The notes under the pieces: generated by a model
Seen by the model: the letters and a program-made list of their open reading frames with translations, nothing else
The model's database searches: none
What the model was told of the DNA's origin: nothing
Origin: Pirellulales bacterium
Lineage (GTDB): Bacteria; Planctomycetota; Planctomycetia; Pirellulales; JAICIG01
Direction: 5' to 3'
Assembly (NCBI GenBank): GCA_025927475.1
Contig: JAICLL010000016.1
Span: 1-61,051 of the forward strand
Length of the DNA stretch: 61,051 nucleotides
Program-made: the position numbers and the translations under genes
Shown: piece by piece, positions 44,063 to 52,583 of the stretch
Position numbering within the stretch: the stretch's first letter is position 1
Layout: every line of letters begins with the position of its first letter

Positions 44063-45642
44063 AGACCGACTTGCTGCTACTTGAGTTCTACGAAACGAAA
44101 TACAAGCCACTTCGCTTGATCGGCGCCGCACAGACGACAATCAGCCAATACCGCTACGCGATCGGCTGGTTTGGAAAATTTCTTGGAAAGCCGCCAATGC
44201 TGTCCGACCTGACGGAGGAGAACGTGTGCGCGATGATGGCGCGCATTATCGCCACGGGCGGCACACCGACAACGGCCAACAGTAAGGCCGCGTACCTCAA
44301 GACGCTGGCCCGGTTCGCGCGGCGCAAGAAATATATCGAGCATGACCTATCATGCGTCGACCGACTGCGCGTGCAAAAGCGCGTGCCCACCGCCTGGACC
44401 GTGGACGACATGGAACGGCTGATCCAGAGTTGCCGGCAATGCGCGGGCTGGGTGCAGGGCGTGCCCGCGGCGATCTGGTGGGAAATGCTTGTGCTGGTCG
44501 CGTTCGATACCGGCATTCGCCGCCGCGCCCTGCTGAATGTCGGCATGGATTGGCTTGACTTGCAGCGGGGTACGTTGTGCGTGCCGGGCGAATACATGAA
44601 AAACGCCACGGAACAATTCTTCAAGCTCAGCCATCAGACAATCGAAGTAATTTGCAAGAGCATCCCGCCGCAGCGGGATAAGCTCTTTTCATGGCCGGCG
44701 ATGTGCCCCAAGACGTTCTATGGGGGTCTCGGTCGCATCCTCGAACGCGCCGGGCTGCCAAACACGCGCCGCGACAAGTTGCACCGCATCCGGCGAACCA
44801 CCGCCTCGCACGTGGCCGCCAAGTATGACGAAGGGCGAGCCATCAAGCAGCTTGGCCATTTGGACGCTTCGTGCATCAAGCGGTATATCGACCCGACCTT
44901 TACCAACCAGCACGACGCGACGGCCGCCCTGCCCCGCCCGGCGTGGGAAAATCCGCGGGAAGTGGTTGTCGAACCGGCTGCGCTCGAGCCGGCGCCAATC
45001 GGCGAGCCGCTGGTCTTGGCATTGTCGAAGGAATTAGCCGCGGCGAATTCGCCGATCGCGCGCTTGCTCGACGGCGAGCCGATGACGCCACCGATACTGG
45101 ATGCGGCGATCGGCCAAACTGGCCTGCCCTTCTACACGTTCGCCAGCCTGGCTTGCGTAAGCGGCGTCAATCTGCGCCGCGTGCTGTCCGGCGAGCGGCC
45201 CATCACGCGCGAAATGGACCGTCGGCTGCGCGCGGGCCTGGCATTGGCCATGCGGCGATATAGCCGCGAGCCCGAGACCGCCGGCGTAAGGGGCGATGCG
45301 GAAAGCTTGCAGGCCGATCCGGTGTGTTTGCTCCCCGAGTTCTTCGCTGATGAGTTAAAGACTTGCAGCAGCGTGCACCGCCGCACCGTCAAGCGGTGTT
45401 TATCGCTTGTGCTGCTGTGGGACGGTGCCCGGCAGGTGACCGATTTGCGGCCCGAGGCCGACTTGTCGGAGATCGATCGCCGCGTGGCGGCCGGAGAGAT
45501 TCACGTCAAGACCGCCTGTTATTTCCGGGCGGCGCTGCGCCGGTATCTTCAATGGTTGGCCAGCGCGAAGGGAATACGCGGCTTTGAGCGCGCAATTTAT
45601 CTGTTGGGGCGCCGATCGCTCAAAAAGGAAGGTGCCGCATGA
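44059..45642 (+). CDS. Second tyrosine recombinase with long C-terminal extension
   Basis: The 527-residue protein has a SAM-like N-terminal core-binding domain (about 5-108) and a complete catalytic domain: Arg154 (DTGIRRRALL), Lys181 (YMKNATEQF), His242 and Arg245 (LHRIRRTTA), His267 (GHLD) and Tyr276 (KRYIDP). Unlike usual integrases it continues for 250 residues. This part holds a repressor-like HTH segment (LACVSGVNLRRVLSGERPIT) and, near the end, a second helical region that looks like another core-binding domain (TACYFRAALRRYLQWLASAK). It is coupled by ATGA overlaps to genes on both sides. It may resolve, invert or integrate DNA at a site such as the palindrome at 43592. Confidence 0.85.
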   Translation: MKTDLLLLEFYETKYKPLRLIGAAQTTISQYRYAIGWFGKFLGKPPMLSDLTEENVCAMMARIIATGGTPTTANSKAAYLKTLARFARRKKYIEHDLSCVDRLRVQKRVPTAWTVDDMERLIQSCRQCAGWVQGVPAAIWWEMLVLVAFDTGIRRRALLNVGMDWLDLQRGTLCVPGEYMKNATEQFFKLSHQTIEVICKSIPPQRDKLFSWPAMCPKTFYGGLGRILERAGLPNTRRDKLHRIRRTTASHVAAKYDEGRAIKQLGHLDASCIKRYIDPTFTNQHDATAALPRPAWENPREVVVEPAALEPAPIGEPLVLALSKELAAANSPIARLLDGEPMTPPILDAAIGQTGLPFYTFASLACVSGVNLRRVLSGERPITREMDRRLRAGLALAMRRYSREPETAGVRGDAESLQADPVCLLPEFFADELKTCSSVHRRTVKRCLSLVLLWDGARQVTDLRPEADLSEIDRRVAAGEIHVKTACYFRAALRRYLQWLASAKGIRGFERAIYLLGRRSLKKEGAA

Positions 45643-45902
45643 CTCCGAACCGCTTCTACAACCGCTTGCCCGATCCGCCGCGGGACGCGGAGATTATCGA
45701 GCGTGCCACGCGGCTCAAAATCGAGCTCTTTGCCGACGCCGATGGGGACATTCACGGCGAATACTCGATCGGCGGCGGCCTGGGCGTGTACGGCGAGAAG
45801 GATTACGAAGGCGACGTGGAAGCCTTCCGTTGCGAGCAAGACGCCGCGCTACGGTTCCTCAAAAAGCTGCTGGGCGAGTTTGAGAAGAAGAGGCCCGAGT
45901 GA
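45639..45902 (+). CDS. Hypothetical protein downstream of second recombinase
   Basis: The 87-residue protein is acidic and starts NRFYNRLPDPPRDAEIIERA, with a beta-hairpin-like middle (GDIHGEYSIGGGLGVYGEKD) and a helical end. It overlaps the recombinase stop by four bases. It is the last gene of the rightward block and is followed by a strong terminator hairpin. Function unknown. Confidence 0.7.
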   Translation: MTPNRFYNRLPDPPRDAEIIERATRLKIELFADADGDIHGEYSIGGGLGVYGEKDYEGDVEAFRCEQDAALRFLKKLLGEFEKKRPE

Positions 45903-45920
45903 GTTTGCGTCCTACGGAAG

Positions 45921-45948
45921 CCCCGCGCCGGCGAAAGTCGGCGCGGGG
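45921..45948. terminator. Convergent terminator hairpin
   Basis: CCCCGCGCCG (45921-45930) pairs with CGGCGCGGGG (45939-45948) around an eight-base loop. It separates the rightward gene block from the minus-strand Cys-rich gene that ends at 45960. Confidence 0.75.
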
Positions 45949-45959
45949 TCGGGTGAAAG

Positions 45960-46163
45960 TCATTGCTCTGGCGCGCTGCTTTCGTCTGTTTTCGACGGAT
46001 TTGGCCAGAGACCGCGCACCTTTCGCGCGGAGACCGCTACTAAATCTTTTCGCTTGCACTTGCAATGCTTACCGCATCGAAAGCATTTCCGGCATTGGTT
46101 GTTTTCACAACCGCACCAGACGCCGCTGTGACAGCAGCGGCAAGATTCGGCAGCGTCATCCAC
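45960..46163 (-). CDS. Small Cys-rich protein, metallothionein-like composition
   Basis: From GTG at 46163, with AGGGG seven bases upstream, this frame encodes 67 residues. Ten cysteines fall within about 30 residues, in the pattern SCRCCH, then WCGC, then QCRKCFRC, then HCKC, followed by a basic then polar tail. Such density implies metal binding, as in metallothioneins or small zinc-ribbon regulators. The frame is open further upstream, so the start is inferred. The opposite strand is also open (46065-46265), but that reading has no Cys pattern or family. It lies between the last operon and attR, in opposite orientation. Confidence 0.5.
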   Translation of the reverse strand: MDDAAESCRCCHSGVWCGCENNQCRKCFRCGKHCKCKRKDLVAVSARKVRGLWPNPSKTDESSAPEQ

Positions 46164-46310
46164 AACTTGACCCCTGACAGCCAAAGTGTAGCCAATACGT
46201 CCGCCAGCATGGTAAATTGCGGATGCAGGCGGACGCAAGCCCTTGCCGTAATCGCCAACGGCTAAACATCTTTGGAATCCTTGGACATTATTGGAAAAGT
46301 GTTTAACGCA

Positions 46311-46366
46311 ACTGGAAATGTGGTGCCGGGAAACCGGTTGCGGGTTCGACTCCCGTGCCCTCCGCT
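46311..46366 (+). repeat. attR: 56-bp copy of tRNA-Ser 3' end
   Basis: It is identical to 29886-29941 but lacks the 5' part of the tRNA. It marks the right end of the element. The flanking base to the left differs (A instead of C), as does the sequence to the right. Confidence 0.95.
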
Positions 46367-46414
46367 GCCGCAGGTAAGCAGCCCGCCTCGATGGGCAAAG
46401 ATGCCACGCGCTGA

Positions 46415-46951
46415 ATGATGCGAACCGTCCTTCATCTGGTCCGCGCGCTCGAGGTTCGGCCGGTCTTGTCGCCCGTGGCAGGAATCTCGCTGCGGAACTT
46501 TGACGGCCCACAGGATATCGACGGCTGGCTGGACATCCGCCGCCGCGCGTTTTGTGACGAGGGGCTGCCGATCCGCGACTGGACCGCGCAAGATTTTGCC
46601 ATGGAAATGATGTCGAAACCTTGGTGGTCGCCAAAGCACTTGTGGTTTGCCGAGACGGCGCTGCCCGATGCCCAGGGCGCACGCGCGATCGGCGCCGTCG
46701 CGCTGGCCATGCGCCGCGGCGAACGAGCAGTGCGTGACCGGACGCAGGCCGGCATGTCCGAGAGGCGCGGCGTGCCGGTGGTCCATTGGTTGATGGTGGT
46801 GCCGCAGTGGCGGCGGCGCGGAGTCGCTCGTTGGTTGCTGGCGGCGTTGGAGACGGCCTGTTGGGATGCGGGTTATCGCCAGGTTGCTCTGGAGACGCAT
46901 GCGGCGTGGACCGCCGCAGTGGCGTTTTATCGTTCGATGGGGTACGTTTAA
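46415..46951 (+). CDS. GNAT family acetyltransferase
   Basis: The 178-residue protein has the GNAT acetyl-CoA-binding motif VVPQWRRRGVARWLLAALE (about 128-146) and the terminal ALETHAAWTAAVAFYRSMGY segment. An N-terminal region (ISLRNFDGPQDIDGWLDIRR) starts the fold. Substrate unknown. It is the first chromosomal gene to the right of the element, so it was next to tRNA-Ser before integration. Confidence 0.85.
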   Translation: MMRTVLHLVRALEVRPVLSPVAGISLRNFDGPQDIDGWLDIRRRAFCDEGLPIRDWTAQDFAMEMMSKPWWSPKHLWFAETALPDAQGARAIGAVALAMRRGERAVRDRTQAGMSERRGVPVVHWLMVVPQWRRRGVARWLLAALETACWDAGYRQVALETHAAWTAAVAFYRSMGYV

Positions 46952-46990
46952 AACCTCCGTGCCTCGTGCGGATATCAAGCGGTGCGGCGC

Positions 46991-47506
46991 TCAGATCAGC
47001 GGCTCGCCATGATTGAGCTCGGCGCCGTTCGATTTCAGGATTTGGGTCGCCCGCTCGCAGTTGTCGTCGGTGCGGACGGTGACGACAATTCGTCCGGCGG
47101 TGATGGCTTGCTCGTAGCGTTCGGCTTCTTCGCGGGGCAGTCCGGCGGTGACCAGGGCGCCCACCACTCCGCCCGCCGCGGCGCCGGCCACCGCGCCGGC
47201 GAACAGGCTGGTGAAGATGCCTCCTAAGATGAGTTCGCCGATGGCCGGCAACATTTCGATTTCGACCCCGATGGCCCACAACCCGCCCAGGCCGGCGCCG
47301 GTGAGAATGCCGCCCAGCGCGCCGTCGGCCACTTTTTCGTCGTGCTTGCTGCCGTCGGCGGGAATCTGCGTTACCTCGACGCTGCGGGCGACCAAGCCGA
47401 TTTCTTTTTCCATAAAGCCGGCGGCCCGCAGCTCATCGACGGCCTGCTGCGCCATGCGCAGCTTGTCAAAGATGCCCACCACGCAAGTGTGTTGAAGTTG
47501 AGTCAT
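46991..47506 (-). CDS. General stress protein 17M/DUF1269-like glycine-zipper protein
   Basis: The 171-residue protein begins with a ferredoxin-like domain (VVGIFDKLRMAQQAVDELRA, then AGFMEKEIGLVAR). A Gly/Ala-rich membrane-type helix pair follows (about 67-118: GALGGILTGAGLGGLWAIG, SLFAGAVAGAAAGGVVGAL), and it closes with GRIVVTVRTDDNCERATQIL. This layout is typical of YflT/general stress 17M-like proteins. Role unknown, probably stress related. Confidence 0.8.
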   Translation of the reverse strand: MTQLQHTCVVGIFDKLRMAQQAVDELRAAGFMEKEIGLVARSVEVTQIPADGSKHDEKVADGALGGILTGAGLGGLWAIGVEIEMLPAIGELILGGIFTSLFAGAVAGAAAGGVVGALVTAGLPREEAERYEQAITAGRIVVTVRTDDNCERATQILKSNGAELNHGEPLI

Positions 47507-47890
47507 CGCCAGGGTACTCCAGTGATTTTGGCCCCCGCGGAAAGGCTTCGGGCCGTGTCCGAGCGATCGCGGCCAAGTGGGGGCGTGCGAGACATGAGCA
47601 AGGCGGGTGCCAAGCTGGGACCGATGCCATCAGCATCCCACCGGAAAAGCTCGGAAAATTCACGTTAGTCGTTGCCGGCGCGGCAGTTGCGATCGGTACG
47701 CCGCGAGCGGCGGCGTTCAAGGCTGGCGTCCGATGTTGGGCGTGTTTCCCCCCGGGGTTGTTGCGATGTGCCCCACCGGCGCGGCCAACACCCGTTCCTC
47801 AGCCCCGCCTGACGGACCGATGCGCCGCCCCTTGCTGCCCGGTCGCCCCGACATTACGATTAGGGGCTTCGTTTTGGCTCGGAGTTTCGG
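47507..47890. other. Intergenic region upstream of ilvN
   Basis: No gene or clear regulatory structure is seen in these 384 bases. In particular there is no recognisable leader peptide or attenuator for branched-chain amino acid control. Confidence 0.35.
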
Positions 47891-48385
47891 ATGCGGCACG
47901 TCATCTCGGCGGTGGTGCAGAATGTTCCGGGAGTGTTGGCGCACATCTCCGGCATGCTCGCCTCGCGCGCTTACAACATCGATAGCTTGGCGGTAGGCGA
48001 GACGGAAGACCCTCACTTCTCGCGGATGACGTTTGTCGTGGTCGGCGACGACAGCATCCTTGAACAGGTGCGCAAGCAGCTCGAAAAAATTGTCACCGTG
48101 GTCCGCGTGCTCGACATCAGCGCGCAGGACTTCGTCGAGCGCGACCTGATGCTCATCAAAGTGGCCGCCCGTTCGGGAACCGAACGCAGCGAGGTCAAAG
48201 AGCTGGTCGAGATCTTCCGGGGACGAATCGTCGACGTCTGCCCCGCGGAAGTGATGATCGAAATCTCTGGCCAAGAACGCAAGCTCGAAGGCTTCATCGA
48301 CCTGATGCGCCGGTTCGGAATTAAAGAACTGGTGCGAACAGGCCGCATCGCCATGGTTCGCGGCGCCCGCGGCCAGCCGGAATGA
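47891..48385 (+). CDS. ilvN: Acetolactate synthase regulatory (small) subunit
   Basis: The 164-residue protein has the ACT domain start [20 protein letters not shown] and [20 protein letters not shown], then the second half with [20 protein letters not shown] and [20 protein letters not shown]. This subunit gives valine sensitivity and activity to the IlvB catalytic subunit in isoleucine/valine synthesis. Length is normal. It is followed directly by ilvC, while ilvB is not in the window. Confidence 0.95.
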   Translation: MRHVISAVVQNVPGVLAHISGMLASRAYNIDSLAVGETEDPHFSRMTFVVVGDDSILEQVRKQLEKIVTVVRVLDISAQDFVERDLMLIKVAARSGTERSEVKELVEIFRGRIVDVCPAEVMIEISGQERKLEGFIDLMRRFGIKELVRTGRIAMVRGARGQPE

Positions 48386-48444
48386 CGCCGCGCCGCTCAC
48401 AGACAACCCTCATCCCTAGCTTCGCTCTCACCCTCAGCTTCGCC

Positions 48445-49449
48445 ATGCCCGCCAAAATTTATTACGACAAAGACGCCGATCTCGCCCACCTCAAGGGCAA
48501 AACCATCGCCATTCTCGGTTACGGCTCGCAAGGGCACGCCCACGCTCAAAACCTGCGCGACAGCGGTTGCACGGTGGTGGTCGGTCAGCGGCCCGGCAGC
48601 CCCAACTACGATCTGGCGGTGAGCCACGGCTTCAAGCCGCTGCCGATCGAAGAAGCCACCGAACAGGGCGACCTGATCAACATGCTCTTGCCCGACGAAG
48701 TGCAGGGCGATCTGTATCGGCAGTGCGTCCGCCCACATCTGAAGCCGGGCAATGTGCTGATGTGTTCGCACGGCTTCAATGTTCACTTTGGCCAGGTGGT
48801 GGCGCCCGAGGGGGTCGATAGCCTGCTGGTGGCGCCGAAAGGCCCCGGGCATCTGGTGCGCAGCGAGTTTGAAAAAGGCGGCGGCGTGCCCTGCTTGATC
48901 GCCATGAACGAAGGCGCCAGCGACAAAACGCGGCAGCTTGGCCTGGCCTATGCCAAGGGCATCGGCGGCACCCGCGGCGGCGTGATCGAAACCACCTTTG
49001 CCGAAGAGACCGAAACCGATTTGTTTGGCGAGCAGGTGGTGCTGTGCGGCGGCGTGAGCGCCCTGGTCAAGGCGGCCTATGAGACGCTGGTCGAGGCCGG
49101 CTATCAGCCCGAGATGGCCTATTTCGAGTGCATGCACGAACTGAAGCTGATTGTCGACCTGTTCTACCAGGGCGGCTTGAACTACATGCGCTACAGCGTC
49201 TCAAACACGGCCGAATATGGCGACTACACGCGCGGGCCGCGAATCGTGACCGACGAGACCAAGGCCGAGATGAAGAAGATTTTGCACGAGGTGCAGTCGG
49301 GTCAATTTGCCCGTGAATGGATCTTGGAGAACAAGGCCAACGCCCCGGCGTTCAAGGCCACTCGTCGCCGCGAGCGGCAGCACGGCATTGAGGAAGTCGG
49401 TCGGCGGTTGCGGAGGCTGATGAGCTGGATTAACGCGAAGGAAGTTTAG
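48445..49449 (+). CDS. ilvC: Ketol-acid reductoisomerase, class I
   Basis: The 334-residue protein matches class [25 protein letters not shown], the NADPH-binding [17 protein letters not shown] with Arg and Ser for the 2'-phosphate (GQRPGSPN), and the metal-binding [20 protein letters not shown] and [14 protein letters not shown]. It converts acetolactate to dihydroxyisovalerate (and the isoleucine equivalent). ATG at 48445 fits the family. An in-frame ATG at 48382 that overlaps the ilvN stop could add 21 residues. The pair forms an operon. Confidence 0.96.
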   Translation: MPAKIYYDKDADLAHLKGKTIAILGYGSQGHAHAQNLRDSGCTVVVGQRPGSPNYDLAVSHGFKPLPIEEATEQGDLINMLLPDEVQGDLYRQCVRPHLKPGNVLMCSHGFNVHFGQVVAPEGVDSLLVAPKGPGHLVRSEFEKGGGVPCLIAMNEGASDKTRQLGLAYAKGIGGTRGGVIETTFAEETETDLFGEQVVLCGGVSALVKAAYETLVEAGYQPEMAYFECMHELKLIVDLFYQGGLNYMRYSVSNTAEYGDYTRGPRIVTDETKAEMKKILHEVQSGQFAREWILENKANAPAFKATRRRERQHGIEEVGRRLRRLMSWINAKEV

Positions 49450-49454
49450 GGGAC

Positions 49455-49742
49455 ATGTCGATCGAATCAACCACCCGAGACGTTCTGAACACCCTGCAGC
49501 CGGGCGACCGCATCGAGGTGGTCCACCAGGTGAAGGTGGGGCTGAAGATCTGGCACACGCGCACCACCGGCACGGTGGAACACGTCCGGCGGCGGCGGCA
49601 TGGGCTGCATTTCCGCCGCCATTACGACGACAAAGTGTTCAGCGACGAGGTGAAGCTGCGGCTCGACGACGGTTCGCTCACGACGGTCTCGATCGACGAA
49701 TTCAGCGAGTTGCACAAACTGCCTTCGCCCGTGGGAGCGTAA
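49455..49742 (+). CDS. Small conserved hypothetical protein
   Basis: The 95-residue protein is beta-rich and basic (LQPGDRIEVVHQVKVGLKIW, then TGTVEHVRRRRHGLHFRRHY and VKLRLDDGSLTTVSIDEFSE) and looks like an SH3-like barrel. It starts five bases after ilvC, so it is probably the third gene of that transcript. I know of no function. Confidence 0.75.
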   Translation: MSIESTTRDVLNTLQPGDRIEVVHQVKVGLKIWHTRTTGTVEHVRRRRHGLHFRRHYDDKVFSDEVKLRLDDGSLTTVSIDEFSELHKLPSPVGA

Positions 49743-49814
49743 TCGACGTTTCACCACCTGGGGGGTGATCGGCTGCGCGCAGCCGATGGTTTGCCGGAAG
49801 CTCGGCGACCGGGC

Positions 49815-49845
49815 GTAGGGTGGGCCGAGCGCAGCGAGTCCCACC
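49815..49845 (+). repeat. Dispersed planctomycete intergenic repeat
   Basis: GTAGGGTGGGCCGAGCGCAG followed by CGAGTCCCACC is identical to the copy at 60975-61005. Confidence 0.9.
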
Positions 49846-49912
49846 TTTTGCCGGTGACTCTTTCCGGCTTCGCACTGCCTAGAGCCAAACATGGTGGCAT
49901 GCCCAGGTGGCT

Positions 49913-49984
49913 GGGGCAGAGGCTTGCCGATGCCCCGGCTCGAGGCAACCGGGGCATTGCTAAGACTCTGCCCCGGCCACTCCT
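49913..49984. repeat. Nested inverted repeat
   Basis: The outer arms GGGGCAGAG (49913-49921) and CTCTGCCCC (49976-49984) enclose inner arms ATGCCCCGG (49930-49938) and CCGGGGCAT (49949-49957). No gene is present between 49743 and 50142. It may end the ilv transcript or be an intergenic repeat family member. Confidence 0.6.
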
Positions 49985-50142
49985 TGGCGTCAAGTGATCG
50001 GGCATCCGTTTCCTATTTGCTTCGCCCCTCGTACCAACGCTCCGAGCGGTTGTCTCCGCTATAATTCAGACAAGGCACATTCAGGTCGTCGCTATCTCGC
50101 GCCGGCTGCTTAATAAAATGCCAGCGATCGACCAGACTTGAA

Positions 50143-51036
50143 ATGGACACGGACGAAGTACTGAATCCGCCGACCTCGCTGCCGCTGTTCCGCGCGCACC
50201 CGCGGAACTTCGCCGATAACCGCTTTGTCTATCCGGTGATCAGCCGCCGCTCAGGCGGGGTGTCGGTGGGAATCAATCTCAACCCCGACAAGGTCTGCAA
50301 CTTCGATTGCATCTATTGCCAGGTCAATCGCGTCTCGCAAAGCGAAACGCGCTTTGTCGGGCAAGAACCGTTGCTCGCCGAACTCGACGCCATGCTGTCG
50401 CTGGTCACCTCGGGCGAACTCTTTCTCGACGAACAATTCGCGGCCACGCCCGAGCCGCTGCGGCGGCTCAACGACATCGCGTTCAGCGGCGACGGCGAGC
50501 CGACCACGTATCGCAATTTCGACCGCATTGTGGAGGCCTGCGCCGCAGTGAAGCGCCGCCACGGTCTCGACGCGGTGAAAATGGTGCTCATCACCAATGC
50601 CAGCCGTTTTCATCGGCCCGCAGTGGCCCGCGGCCTGGCGATTCTCGATCAGAATCAAGGCGAGATTTGGGCCAAGCTCGAAGCGGGCACCGAAGCGTAT
50701 TACAAGCTGGTCGAACGAACCACGATTCCCTTTCGCCTGGTTCTCGACAACATCACGGCAGCGGCGCGGATTCGCCCGTTGGTCATTCAGGCGCTCTTGA
50801 TGCGGATTGGCGGCGAGCCGCCGCCTGAAGCCGAGCAAGAGGCGTTTTGCGACCGTCTGAACGAGATCACCGCCGCCGGCGGGCACTTGAAGCTGGTGCA
50901 GATTTACACCGTCGCTCGTCCGCCTGCCGAGAGTTTTGTGGCGCCGCTTTCCGACGCCGAGGTCGACGCGGTGGCGGAGCGGGTGCGCCAGCGCACGGGG
51001 TTGGCGACTGCGGCTTATTATGGGAGCATGTCGTAA
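50143..51036 (+). CDS. Radical SAM protein
   Basis: The 297-residue protein carries the radical SAM cluster motif CNFDCIYC (Cys52, Cys56, Cys59). A glycine-rich AdoMet segment (IAFSGDGEPTTYRNF) and a C-terminal helical part complete the fold. It resembles the uncharacterised Fe-S oxidoreductase group related to wyosine-type enzymes. The substrate cannot be told from sequence. It stands alone. Confidence 0.88.
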   Translation: MDTDEVLNPPTSLPLFRAHPRNFADNRFVYPVISRRSGGVSVGINLNPDKVCNFDCIYCQVNRVSQSETRFVGQEPLLAELDAMLSLVTSGELFLDEQFAATPEPLRRLNDIAFSGDGEPTTYRNFDRIVEACAAVKRRHGLDAVKMVLITNASRFHRPAVARGLAILDQNQGEIWAKLEAGTEAYYKLVERTTIPFRLVLDNITAAARIRPLVIQALLMRIGGEPPPEAEQEAFCDRLNEITAAGGHLKLVQIYTVARPPAESFVAPLSDAEVDAVAERVRQRTGLATAAYYGSMS

Positions 51037-51090
51037 GTGCGTCGTGCAGACGGGGCGATTGAGCAGCGACACAGATCCCGGAGTCGTGCG

Positions 51091-52290
51091 ATGAAACCCA
51101 TCGTCATTCGGCGGCTGCCACAGGCGAGCGCTGCGCTGGTGGTTTTGGCGTTGATCGCACATGTCGGCCTTTGCCATCCCGCCGCGACCAGCCGCGGTTT
51201 TCCGCCGATTCATCCATTCTGGGAGACGCTCGCGCCGATTCTCGTCTTTCCTGCCGTGCTGCTATTTTCGTTTTTCGACGACCGCCGCAAAGCTCGACGT
51301 TACTGCTTATGGGTATTCGTCCCGCTTGCTTGCCTGGTGATGTGCATTGCTTTCGACAATGTAATGGACGCGCGGCCGCGGTACGGCTGTTCGGTCGGCA
51401 TGTTTGGCCTTCTAGTCCATGACTCGGTCCCGATTTTTCTACTTGCTGGTTTCACCTGCCTGTTCGTCTATCCAGCCAGCCGCGTCGTCGAGAAAGTTGC
51501 GGCGATGCAATGGGAGGCCTGGCGCGAATTCGCCGAACCGGGAAGCGATGCACCGCTTATACGCTTCAGCACGCGGGCGCTGCTTGGCGGCGTCGCGATT
51601 CTTGGTTGCCTGCTTGCTGTTTGGCCGTTGGCGCGAGAGAGATATCGAACATGGCCGCGGGCGGAGTTCTCGCACCTCTGCGACTTTAATCTAAGGCGAA
51701 TCGGCGTCGCAATGCAGGAGTACTATGCTACGTACGCCGCATTCCCGCCGGCCTACATCAGCGACGACAAGGGCAAGCCGATTCATAGCTGGCGCGTACT
51801 CCTGTTGCCCTTTTTGGGCGACGGCGAAAGGGAGATCTATAAGGCGTATCATTTCGACGAACCGTGGAACGGACCTAACAATCGACGGTTGGCCGAGCGA
51901 ATGCCCGACGTCTACCGCTGCGCCTGGATCCTGGATCCAAAATGGACGCAAACCAGCTATGTGGTGGTGGTTGGGCGTCGGACGGCGTTTCCCGGTGGCC
52001 GCTCGCGCAAGTTTATCCCCGACGGCACGAGCAACACCGTCTTAGCCATCGAGTATGACCACTCGGGTATCCATTGGATGGAGCCGCGCGACCTTGATTT
52101 CGATTCCATCGACTTTGCAATGAAAGACCGCGATCCCACGTATCCGCGCTACGAACATTTCGGGGGGCGGCGCTACTCGCTCCACGGGGTCTGCGCCGAT
52201 GGAATGTCAGCGCCCAGGGGTGATTTATCCTCCGACGGTTTGCGCGCCTTACTCACAGCCGATGGCGGTGAACCGAACCCATTTGAATAG
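51091..52290 (+). CDS. Membrane protein with DUF1559 (PulG-like) C-terminal domain
   Basis: The 399-residue protein has four or five hydrophobic segments in its first half (about 11-30, 43-62, 72-92, 104-125, 160-180). A DUF1559-type domain follows: LRRIGVAMQEYYATYAAFPP, then HSWRVLLLPFLGDGEREIYK and WNGPNNRRLAERMP, ending with FIPDGTSNTVLAIEY. DUF1559 proteins are very numerous in planctomycetes and usually have a pilin-like N-terminus. Here a multi-helix membrane part replaces it. ATG at 51091 is 18 codons inside the longest frame and best fits the first membrane helix. Confidence 0.75.
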   Translation: MKPIVIRRLPQASAALVVLALIAHVGLCHPAATSRGFPPIHPFWETLAPILVFPAVLLFSFFDDRRKARRYCLWVFVPLACLVMCIAFDNVMDARPRYGCSVGMFGLLVHDSVPIFLLAGFTCLFVYPASRVVEKVAAMQWEAWREFAEPGSDAPLIRFSTRALLGGVAILGCLLAVWPLARERYRTWPRAEFSHLCDFNLRRIGVAMQEYYATYAAFPPAYISDDKGKPIHSWRVLLLPFLGDGEREIYKAYHFDEPWNGPNNRRLAERMPDVYRCAWILDPKWTQTSYVVVVGRRTAFPGGRSRKFIPDGTSNTVLAIEYDHSGIHWMEPRDLDFDSIDFAMKDRDPTYPRYEHFGGRRYSLHGVCADGMSAPRGDLSSDGLRALLTADGGEPNPFE

Positions 52291-52583
52291 AGTAACTAAA
52301 AAGTACACTTCCTCTTCTCTACTCTCTGACGTGACTCGCCAGGATCGTTCGCCAGCCTGCACCAAACCCGAAGTGCCAGCGATTAGATCTGCCTCGCTTG
52401 TGCTGCGGGTTTGGTGTACGACCACTGTGGAGCGTGGACTGAGGGCCGCGGAATCTTCCGGGCTAGAAAGAAGCGAGAACAGAGGAAGCGTATTTCCGTT
52501 TCCCTTGCCGTTGGCCGCCGCATTGAGAAAGCTCGAACGGCGAAGCACTGCCCGCGGCGACCGGTATAGCCAACGGAGCGGCG
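52291..52583. other. Intergenic region without visible features
   Basis: It lies between the convergent DUF1559 gene and the small coiled-coil gene. No gene or strong hairpin is seen. Confidence 0.35.

Larger units (their letters stand above)
29886..46366. mobile_element. 16.5-kb tRNA-Ser-integrated phage-satellite-like element
   Basis: Exact 56-bp repeats bound the element. The left copy completes a working tRNA-Ser gene and the right copy is only its 3' part, the standard result of tyrosine-recombinase integration. Inside are an integrase and a regulator on the minus strand, then a plus-strand series: AlpA-like HTH, hypothetical protein, primase-helicase, candidate origin, TerS, TerL, eight small to mid-size unknowns, a second HTH, a folded terminator element, and a three-gene operon with a second tyrosine recombinase. 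A minus-strand Cys-rich protein lies near the right end. No portal, capsid, tail, holin or endolysin gene is recognisable. The order resembles phage-inducible chromosomal islands and capsid-forming satellites. A divergent or decayed prophage is the alternative. Confidence 0.9.

Noticed and set aside
43700..45902. Nested transposon around the second tyrosine recombinase
   Set aside because: No terminal inverted repeats or att-like direct repeats flank the three-gene operon.
45960..47279. 439-residue minus-strand frame across attR and the GNAT gene
   Set aside because: It crosses the element boundary and is antisense to a clear GNAT gene. Its composition is Arg/His-rich shadow text except for the last 67 codons, kept as the Cys-rich protein.
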